The notes beneath the pieces are model-generated. The model was not told the DNA's origin, ran no database searches, and worked only from the letters and a program-made list of their open reading frames with translations. From Lachnospiraceae bacterium (GTDB lineage Bacteria > Bacillota > Clostridia > Lachnospirales > Lachnospiraceae), in the NCBI GenBank assembly GCA_900770785.1, contig CAAGLJ010000231.1, forward strand, positions 1-61,394: a stretch of 61,394 bases of DNA. The letters run 5' to 3'. Both the position numbers and the translations under genes were made by a program. Positions 43,132-49,584 of the stretch are shown here, piece after piece (position 1 is the first letter of the stretch; the number at the start of each line of letters is the position of its first letter).

Positions 43132-44493
43132 ATGTATTACGCATTATTATCCGGGGGAAGCGGGAAACGGCTGTGGCCCTTATCCAATGAGGCAAGACCA
43201 AAGCAGTACTTAAAGCTGGTAAATCAGGAAAGCAATACTATGGAACGCTGTTCTATGGTACAACGGGTCTGGCAGCAGATGAAGGAAGCGGGACTGGCAG
43301 AAACCACAATGATTATTGCGGGAAGAAGTCAGGAGGAATTAATCCGCAGCCAGATAAGAGGGGTAAGAATGGTTCTGGAGCCGGAGAGCAGAGATACCTT
43401 TCCGGCAGTCCTTCTTTCCTGTGCATATTTATATAGTAAGATGGGGGCTGATGAAGACGAATATGTGGCTGTTCTGCCAGTGGACTCTTATACTCAGGAA
43501 AGTTTTTTTCGCACGCTTGGAAAATTGGAAGAGGTGGTTCGCACATCCAAAGCCCAGGTGGGACTGGTAGGAGCAAGGCCAAACTATGCAGCAACCAAGT
43601 ATGGCTATATGCTTCCCGGAGAGAAAAAAGAGAATTATCAGGAGATTTCCAGTTTTGTGGAAAAACCTGGTGAGGAGGAAGCAGAGGAGCTGATTCGCCA
43701 GGGAGCATTATGGAATTGCGGTGTTTTTTGCGTCCGAATAGGATATATTTTGAATATGGCTAAGGAATTTGGTATGACGAAGAACTATGAAAAGATAGTA
43801 CAAGGCTATTCTTCTCTTCCTCGTATCAGCTTTGATTATCAAGTACTGGAAAAGGCCGAAAATCTGGTAGCAGTAGAATTTGACGGCTATTGGAAGGATC
43901 TGGGAACCTGGAGTGCCATGGCAGAACAGATGAGTACCAATACAGAAGGAAAAGTAGTACTGGATGAGGATTGCCGCAATACGCAGGTGATTAATGAGCT
44001 GGATTATCCTGTGGTAGTTGCGGGAGGAAAGAATCTGGTGGTAGTAGCCTCTCAGGATGGAATTCTGGTGGCAGATAAAAATCATACAGAAGGAATTAAA
44101 AATCTGGTACAGGATTTTCATGCTAATCCCCGTTTTGAGGAAAGGCGTTGGGGAACCTTACAGACTCTGGATGAAAGCGGGGAAGGGGAGCATAAGGTTC
44201 TTACCCGGAAAATTAAGATTTATGAGGGCATGAATTCCAGCTACCATCATCATGAAAACAGGGATGAGCTTTGGACCGTTTTACGGGGACAGGCGGATTT
44301 AATTCTGGAAGGGAATAAAATTTCCCTTACTCCGGGAAAGGTAATCTGTATCCGAAGAGGGCAGCGTCATGCTGTAAAGGCATTGAGAGAATTTGAATAT
44401 ATTGAAACGCATGTAGGCAGCAGTCAGGGAAATGAGGATATTCACCGCCTTACTTTTAACTGGGATGAAATTGGCATGAGCCAGATTTTATAG
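43132..44493 (+). CDS. manC: Mannose-1-phosphate guanylyltransferase (ManC type)
   Basis: 453 residues. The nucleotidyltransferase domain (about 1-270) begins YYALLSGGSGKRLWPLSNEA with the pyrophosphorylase signature, and FVEKPGEEEAEELI is the FVEKP mannose-1-phosphate motif. The C-terminal cupin (about 340-450) has SSYHHHENRDELWTVLRGQA, as in the ManC/AlgA class. It makes GDP-mannose, the substrate of the next enzyme. A type II phosphomannose isomerase activity of the cupin is possible, though a separate manA follows. An AAGGAGGG site precedes the ATG. Confidence 0.92.
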   Translation: MYYALLSGGSGKRLWPLSNEARPKQYLKLVNQESNTMERCSMVQRVWQQMKEAGLAETTMIIAGRSQEELIRSQIRGVRMVLEPESRDTFPAVLLSCAYLYSKMGADEDEYVAVLPVDSYTQESFFRTLGKLEEVVRTSKAQVGLVGARPNYAATKYGYMLPGEKKENYQEISSFVEKPGEEEAEELIRQGALWNCGVFCVRIGYILNMAKEFGMTKNYEKIVQGYSSLPRISFDYQVLEKAENLVAVEFDGYWKDLGTWSAMAEQMSTNTEGKVVLDEDCRNTQVINELDYPVVVAGGKNLVVVASQDGILVADKNHTEGIKNLVQDFHANPRFEERRWGTLQTLDESGEGEHKVLTRKIKIYEGMNSSYHHHENRDELWTVLRGQADLILEGNKISLTPGKVICIRRGQRHAVKALREFEYIETHVGSSQGNEDIHRLTFNWDEIGMSQIL

Positions 44494-44524
44494 GCTGTTT
44501 AAGGCAGCAGAAGGAGAGAGAAGA

Positions 44525-45571
44525 ATGAAAACAGCATTAATTACCGGAATTACAGGTCAGGATGGTTCCTATCTGGCAGAGCTTTTACTGGAAAAAGGAT
44601 ATAAGGTGTACGGTCTGCTGAGAAGGGGATCCACCAACACTTTTGAAAGAATACAGCATTTGATTGGGGAAAGACTTCCAGAAGAAAAACGAGTTCGTCT
44701 GGTTTATGGCGATATGACGGATTCTTTAAATCTGGTTCGCATTCTGTCTGAAATCAGACCTGATGAAATTTACAATCTGGCAGCCCAGTCCCATGTGGCA
44801 GTATCCTTTGATGAGCCGGAATATACGGCTAATGCAGATGGAGTTGGGGTACTGAGGATTCTGGAAGGGGTCAGGATCGCAGGGCTGACAAAGACGACTC
44901 GAATTTATCAGGCCTCTACCTCGGAGCTTTATGGAAAGGTGGCAGAAATACCACAGAAGGAAACTACACCTTTTCATCCCCGTTCCCCTTATGCAGTAGC
45001 AAAGCTGTACGGCTACTGGATAACCAAGCATTACCGGGAAGCCTATGGAATGTATGCCGTAAACGGAATTTTATTTAATCATGAATCGGAGCGAAGGGGA
45101 GAAACCTTCGTTACCCGGAAAATTACGCTGGCAGTGGCCAATATTTTAGAAGGAAGGCAGGACAAGCTGTATCTGGGCAATCTGGATGCCAAAAGGGACT
45201 GGGGCTATGCCAAGGATTATGTGGAATGTATGTGGCTGATCCTGCAGCACCCTACACCGGAGGATTTTGTTATTGCTACCGGGGAGACCAGGACGGTACG
45301 GGAGTTTACCCAGGCAGCCTTTGCCGAGGCGGGCATTGAACTGATCTGGGAAGGTCAGGGCATTGAGGAAAAGGGAATCGATAAGGCGACAGGAAGAGTA
45401 TTGGTGGAAGTGGCAGAGGAGTTTTTCCGGCCGGCAGAGGTGGATTTGCTGCTGGGCGATCCCACCAAAGCAAAAAATCTGCTGGGCTGGAATCCGGCGA
45501 AAACCTCATTTCAGGAGCTGGTAAGACTTATGGTACAGGCAGACATCAAACGGGTAGCAGGAAAGGGATGA
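44525..45571 (+). CDS. gmd: GDP-mannose 4,6-dehydratase
   Basis: 348 residues, an extended short-chain dehydrogenase. The N-terminal Rossmann motif TGITGQDGSYLAELLLEKGY binds NADP, YQASTSELYGKV and the YAVAK pair (SPYAVAKLYGYW) supply the catalytic Thr, Glu, Tyr and Lys, and NHESERRGETFVTRKI is the diagnostic Gmd segment. It converts GDP-mannose into GDP-4-keto-6-deoxymannose. Situated between manC and fcl in one operon. Confidence 0.96.
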   Translation: MKTALITGITGQDGSYLAELLLEKGYKVYGLLRRGSTNTFERIQHLIGERLPEEKRVRLVYGDMTDSLNLVRILSEIRPDEIYNLAAQSHVAVSFDEPEYTANADGVGVLRILEGVRIAGLTKTTRIYQASTSELYGKVAEIPQKETTPFHPRSPYAVAKLYGYWITKHYREAYGMYAVNGILFNHESERRGETFVTRKITLAVANILEGRQDKLYLGNLDAKRDWGYAKDYVECMWLILQHPTPEDFVIATGETRTVREFTQAAFAEAGIELIWEGQGIEEKGIDKATGRVLVEVAEEFFRPAEVDLLLGDPTKAKNLLGWNPAKTSFQELVRLMVQADIKRVAGKG

Positions 45572-45595
45572 GGCTTCTATGGCAGGGAGGAAAAT

Positions 45596-46543
45596 ATGGA
45601 AAGATTAGATCGAAAGAAAAAAATTTATGTGGCAGGCCATCGGGGACTGGTTGGTTCGGCTTTTGTAAGAGGGCTTGAAAAAGAAGGCTTTGAGCGAATC
45701 ATTACCAGAACCCATCAGCAGCTGGATTTGACGAATCAGCAGGCAGTGGAAGCCTTTTTCGCAGAAGAAAAGCCGGATTACGTGATTCTTGCGGCTGCAA
45801 AGGTAGGAGGGATTCATGCGAATAACACTTATCCGGCAGACTTTATAATGGAAAACCTGCAAATTCAGTGTAATGTTATCGACAGTGCTTACCGCCATCA
45901 GGTAAAAAAGCTGTTATTTTTGGGAAGCTCCTGCATTTATCCCAAAAACAGCCCTCAACCCATTAAGGAAGAGTATTTGCTAAGTGATTATCTGGAGGAA
46001 ACCAATGAGGCCTATGCTTTAGCCAAAATCGCCGGCCTGAAGATGTGCAGCTATTACAACCGGCAATATGGAACCGACTATATCAGCGTAATGCCCTGTA
46101 ATCTTTACGGGCCGGGAGACAATTTTTCCCTGGAAAATTCTCATGTATTACCTGCACTTATTCGAAAGTTTCATGAGGCCAAAAGAGAGAACAAAGATCA
46201 GGTGATCGTGTGGGGGACAGGAAAACCATTAAGAGAATTTCTTCATGTGGACGATTTGATAGGAGCCTGCCTGTATTTATTGGACAATTATCGGGGGAAT
46301 GATTTCTTTAATGTAGGCTATGGGGAAGAAATCAGCATAAGAGAGCTGGCAGAGCTGGTAAAAGAGGTGGTAGGCTTTTCGGGAGAAATTATTTTTGACA
46401 CAGCAAAGCCTGATGGTACGCCAAGAAAGCTGACGGATATTTCCCGGATAAAAGCACTTGGCTGGAGTCCTCAGGTCAGCTTGAAGGAAGGTATAGAGGA
46501 TACCTACAGGTGGTATTGCAATGAGAAGGACTTCAGAGAATAG
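45596..46543 (+). CDS. fcl: GDP-L-fucose synthase
   Basis: 315 residues. The Rossmann start is YVAGHRGLVGSAFVRGLEKE; GSSCIYPKNSPQPIKEEYLL and NEAYALAKIAGLKMCSYYNR hold the Ser-Tyr-Lys catalytic triad with the Cys used for epimerisation nearby. It epimerises and reduces GDP-4-keto-6-deoxymannose to GDP-L-fucose with NADPH. Preceded by AGGGAGGA. Its 3' end overlaps manA by 23 nt. Confidence 0.95.
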   Translation: MERLDRKKKIYVAGHRGLVGSAFVRGLEKEGFERIITRTHQQLDLTNQQAVEAFFAEEKPDYVILAAAKVGGIHANNTYPADFIMENLQIQCNVIDSAYRHQVKKLLFLGSSCIYPKNSPQPIKEEYLLSDYLEETNEAYALAKIAGLKMCSYYNRQYGTDYISVMPCNLYGPGDNFSLENSHVLPALIRKFHEAKRENKDQVIVWGTGKPLREFLHVDDLIGACLYLLDNYRGNDFFNVGYGEEISIRELAELVKEVVGFSGEIIFDTAKPDGTPRKLTDISRIKALGWSPQVSLKEGIEDTYRWYCNEKDFRE

Positions 46544-47360
46544 TATTCTGAAATTAACACCCATACGAAAGGAATATATCTGGGGAAGAGAGGATTGGCT
46601 TTTTTCCTCACTGCATCAGGAATTGTCAGAGGTTCCTTTTCTGATAAAGGAGATTGTATCTAATGAGGCTTTATCGCTTCAGGTTCATCCGCCGGATGAT
46701 TTTTCAGGGAAAGAGAAGGGCAGTCCCGGAAAGACAGAGATGTGGTATATTCTGGACTGTCAGCCAGGAGCTTATCTGTACTATGGCTTAAAGCATAGAG
46801 TCAGTCCGGAAGAAATGGCCAAAAGAATAGAGAATCAGACTATTTTGGAAATTTGCCGTAAGGTATCGGTAAACAGGGGAGATGTTTTCTACCTTCCGGC
46901 AGGGATTATCCATGCCATTGGTCCGGGGATTCGGCTGCTGGAGGTACAGCAGAATTCCAATCTTACCTACCGGATATATGATTATGGAAGAAAAAACGAA
47001 GATAACCGGCCTCGCCCTTTGCATATTGAAGAAGCTCTTCAGGTCAGCAGCTGTCAGCCGCCATTTTTCGGTCATGAGCCAATGAACTGCCGGATAGAAG
47101 GGGAAGGCCATGCACAAACGCTGCTGGTACAATGTCCCTACTTTAAGGTAATCCTTTACGAAGTTGGGGGAAGCATAGTCCTGGAAGGAGAGCTTCCAAA
47201 GGCTTTGGTGGTTTTGGAAGGGAAGGGGTGGATTGAGACAGGGAATCTTTGCATGGAAATCAAAGAAGGTGATACTCTGGCTCTGCTCTGGTCACTGGAA
47301 ATATGCAGGATTACCGGGAAAGTAAAAGCAGCAGCCGTTTATAATACAGTGTCTATGTAA
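46521..47360 (+). CDS. manA: Mannose-6-phosphate isomerase, type I
   Basis: 279-residue cupin metalloenzyme interconverting fructose 6-phosphate and mannose 6-phosphate. Motifs: SLQVHPPDDFSGKEKGSPGK followed by TEMWYIL (zinc His and Glu ligands), YLPAGIIHAIGPGIRLLEVQ with the last zinc His, and QNSNLTYRIYDYGR. It is of the short Firmicutes length. The start overlaps fcl, so it depends on coupled translation. It supplies the mannose branch feeding manC; a phosphomannomutase is not in the window. Confidence 0.93.
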   Translation: MRRTSENSILKLTPIRKEYIWGREDWLFSSLHQELSEVPFLIKEIVSNEALSLQVHPPDDFSGKEKGSPGKTEMWYILDCQPGAYLYYGLKHRVSPEEMAKRIENQTILEICRKVSVNRGDVFYLPAGIIHAIGPGIRLLEVQQNSNLTYRIYDYGRKNEDNRPRPLHIEEALQVSSCQPPFFGHEPMNCRIEGEGHAQTLLVQCPYFKVILYEVGGSIVLEGELPKALVVLEGKGWIETGNLCMEIKEGDTLALLWSLEICRITGKVKAAAVYNTVSM

Positions 47361-47444
47361 AAGGTCACCGGTAAATCAAGGGCATTGCCTTCCCCACTGG
47401 ATTTTGGTATGATTGATGAAAAGGATGGACATGGAGAGAATATC

Positions 47445-48035
47445 ATGATTAAAAATATTATCTTTGATATGGGAAATGTACTGCTGCAGTTTCGCCCCCA
47501 GGTGGCATTGGATACGTTCTTTGATACACAGGAGGACAAGGAGCTTATTAACAAAGAGTTGTTTATGGGGCCAGAGTGGATTATGGGAGATGAAGGAATA
47601 ATCACTAATGAAGAACGCTATGACCGTATCTGCCCGAGAATTCCTCAAAGGCTTCATGAGCAATTCAAAAAATGTGTAGAGGGCTGGGATACCTGTCTGA
47701 TTCCGGTTCCTGGTGCAGATGAGTTCTGCCGGGAGGTAAAGGAGAGGGGTTATGGAATGTATATCCTGTCTAATGCCTGCAACCGGTTTCATCATTTTTT
47801 TCCCAGAGAATTTGAAGAGAATTATTTTGATGGTGTGGTGGTTTCTTCTGATATAAAAATTATTAAACCCAATCCGGCCATATATCACTATATCTGTAAA
47901 ACCTACGGATTGAAACCGGAGGAATGCCTGTTTCTGGATGACCGGGAGGAAAACGTAGAGGCAGCTTTAGGTATAGGTATGGAGGCAGAGGTATTTAAGG
48001 GTAACTGGGAAGATATTCGGAAAAGACTGGGATAG
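47445..48035 (+). CDS. HAD-family phosphatase (YihX-like)
   Basis: 196 residues. Motif I is IFDMGNVLLQF with the nucleophilic Asp (the second acidic residue is Gly-Asn as in YihX-type enzymes). Motif II is YILSNACNRF, and motif IV is CLFLDDREENVEAALG. The cap is the small C1 type. The frame opens at 47385, but GGAGAG before the ATG at 47445 and the family start (IKNIIFDMG) set the N-terminus. A sugar phosphate substrate is likely by family and by its place after manA. Confidence 0.88.
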   Translation: MIKNIIFDMGNVLLQFRPQVALDTFFDTQEDKELINKELFMGPEWIMGDEGIITNEERYDRICPRIPQRLHEQFKKCVEGWDTCLIPVPGADEFCREVKERGYGMYILSNACNRFHHFFPREFEENYFDGVVVSSDIKIIKPNPAIYHYICKTYGLKPEECLFLDDREENVEAALGIGMEAEVFKGNWEDIRKRLG

Positions 48036-48110
48036 CAGGAGGGTGAAGTATTCTGTTTTTTACTTGCAGACGGCTATTTATGACATAAGACGGAAAAATA
48101 AAAGAATTTC

Positions 48111-48199
48111 TGCTATAGTATTTTTGAACGATACTAGGGGAAATAGTGAGTGATAGGGCCGACCGGCAAACCAGAAAAATCAGGGTGCCGGTCGGTTTT
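48111..48199 (+). ncRNA. Candidate small RNA with strong terminator
   Basis: The 207-nt gap 48036-48242 holds an extended -10 (TGC-TATAGT, 48111-48119) and, 40 nt later, a terminator-like stem CCGACCGGCA (48159-48168) with TGCCGGTCGG (48186-48195) followed by TTTT. Together they could express an RNA of about 75 nt. Alternatively the stem simply ends the GDP-fucose/HAD transcript. The -35 is poor. Confidence 0.35.
48159..48199 (+). terminator. Strong hairpin terminator downstream of the HAD gene
   Basis: A perfect 10-bp GC-rich stem (48159-48168 with 48186-48195) with a 17-nt loop is followed by TTTT. It lies 124 nt after the HAD stop and faces the convergent SOD-like gene; on the minus strand it has no T-run. 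Confidence 0.8.
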
Positions 48200-48242
48200 A
48201 TTCTGTCTTATTTTATACGATTTCACAGCTAAAAATAAATTT

Positions 48243-48971
48243 TTAGTAGGTCCGACGGATTTCTCCGCAGGCAATGGGATTGCCGGAATTTCCAGAGGGC
48301 TGGGAGGTGAAATCGTCAGCTTTTGCATGGATGACCACAGTTTTACCGATAATTTCATCGATGGTAAAGCGGCGGTCAAAAAAGGACATCCAGGCATAGC
48401 CCTGGTTGGATAACAGGGGAGGAAAATCACCTGCATGGAAAGGATGGCTCATTCCACCAGGGTTGAAATGTCCCATCATGTTATTCATACCGTTGCCAGA
48501 TACCATATTATTATTGTTGCCAGGCATCATGTTTACGGTATTGGAGGAAGAGGAATTATTATTTCCGGTGGAGGGCATCATGTTACTACTGGTGGAGGGC
48601 ATCATGCTGCTGCTGGTGGAGGGCATCATATTGCCGCTGTTGGGGGACATCATACTGCCGCTGTTAGGAGGCATCATGCCGCTGGTGGAGGACATCATAT
48701 TGCCGCCAGTGGAAGACATTACATTGCTACAGTTATCTGCATTATGAATGTGCATGGCAAAAAAGCTGGAAGTAATTCCAGGACGATTTTCCGGCAGGCC
48801 AAAAACTTCAGCTTCTACAAGAACACCGCCGTTGGAGGGCTGATAAAATTTTACCAGGCCGCTGGTTTTGGGATTGTTTCGGTTATCTACCACCCAGGCC
48901 ATAGCTTTGGGGCGGTCATTGGCAAGCGCTTCTACAAAAAATACGCGTGGGGTAATCTGATAGGGAGGCAT
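48243..48971 (-). CDS. Cu/Zn superoxide dismutase-like protein with Met-rich insertion
   Basis: 242 residues, no signal peptide. The flanking parts match the Cu/Zn SOD fold. Copper ligand candidates are H74 and H76 (AMHIHNADNC), H168 (GHFNP) and H215 (VVIHAKADD). Zinc ligand candidates are H168, H176, H179 and D182 (SHPFHAGDFP). Disulfide Cys candidates are C81 and C235 (IACGEI). The usual active-site Arg of GNAGxR is replaced (GNSGNP). Between C81 and H168, residues 84-166 form a low-complexity insertion with eight Met-Met pairs every 7-8 residues in Ser/Asn/Gly-rich sequence. An AAGGAG site precedes the ATG. It is divergent from csoR-copA, so a role in copper handling or oxidative stress is plausible; activity as SOD is unproven. 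Confidence 0.82.
   Translation of the reverse strand: MPPYQITPRVFFVEALANDRPKAMAWVVDNRNNPKTSGLVKFYQPSNGGVLVEAEVFGLPENRPGITSSFFAMHIHNADNCSNVMSSTGGNMMSSTSGMMPPNSGSMMSPNSGNMMPSTSSSMMPSTSSNMMPSTGNNNSSSSNTVNMMPGNNNNMVSGNGMNNMMGHFNPGGMSHPFHAGDFPPLLSNQGYAWMSFFDRRFTIDEIIGKTVVIHAKADDFTSQPSGNSGNPIACGEIRRTY
48474..48722 (-). repeat. Tandem coding repeats for the Met-Met insertion
   Basis: Imperfect 21-24-bp units built around ATGATG (CATCAT on the + strand) encode the MM(P)STSS-type repeats inside the SOD-like gene. Copies are best preserved around 48560-48660. Confidence 0.75.
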
Positions 48972-49076
48972 AAAATTTCTCCTTTTTCCTTGTTTCTATA
49001 CTTCTATTCTATGCATTCGACAAAATCCGGTGTCAAAGTAGAAAAATATTGTTTTTGACAAAAGCCAAAAATAATA

Positions 49077-49105
49077 TTGACATATACCCTATGGGGGTAT
49101 ATAAT
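49077..49105 (+). promoter_or_regulatory. csoR promoter: csoR-copA promoter with CsoR operator in the spacer
   Basis: TTGACA (49077-49082), a 17-nt spacer and TATAAT (49100-49105) form a full consensus promoter. The spacer carries the palindrome ATATACCC-N5-GGGTATAT (49082-49102), the known CsoR box with its G-run. Apo-CsoR would block polymerase here, and Cu(I) would release it. A TGTTCA/TGAACA stem lies in the leader (49125-49144). Confidence 0.9.
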
Positions 49106-49199
49106 TCCGGTAACAGAAGGTAATTGTTCACAAACCATTGAACAGCTGAAGAGATTAAATTATGTTTAATGGGTAAACTGACAGACAGGAGAAGCTTTT

Positions 49200-49505
49200 A
49201 TGAATAAAGAAATGGATACAGAGTGCTGCAAGCATAAAATACGCAGTGAGAAGGAATGTAAAGATTTAATTACCCGCTTAAACCGCGTAGAGGGGCAGAT
49301 CAGAGGAATACGTAAAATGGTGGAGCAAAATGCCTATTGCCCGGATATTTTAATTCAGGTTTCAGCAGCAAAAGCAGCTCTGGACAGCTTTAATAAAGTA
49401 CTTCTTACCAGCCATATTCAGACCTGTGTAAAAGAGGATATTCAGGCAGGGAAGGAAGAAACCATAGGGGAACTGGTAGGACTTTTAGGGAAGCTGATGA
49501 AGTAG
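49200..49505 (+). CDS. csoR: Copper-sensing repressor CsoR
   Basis: 101 residues of the DUF156/CsoR all-helical family. The Cu(I) site Cys-His-Cys is visible: Cys in NAYCPDILIQ, then SHIQTC giving His and Cys. Extra N-terminal Cys residues (ECCKHKIRSEKEC) are present. The DNA-facing segment RLNRVEGQIRGIRKMVEQ is standard. It represses its own operon through the palindrome upstream. copA follows 79 nt downstream. Confidence 0.95.
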   Translation: MNKEMDTECCKHKIRSEKECKDLITRLNRVEGQIRGIRKMVEQNAYCPDILIQVSAAKAALDSFNKVLLTSHIQTCVKEDIQAGKEETIGELVGLLGKLMK

Positions 49506-49584
49506 AGATAAAAAGCAATTTGAAGGCAGCAATGAGAGGGGTACACCAGTAGCTTTAAATTTTAAAGAAGAAGGAGCAGGAAAA

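Noticed and set aside
48435..49058. Plus-strand frame of 207 codons with GGGHH repeats, looking like a His-rich metal-binding protein
   Set aside because: It is the antisense reading of the Met-Met repeats (ATGATG reads CATCAT on the other strand). The minus-strand frame has the SOD motifs and a ribosome binding site; this one has neither.
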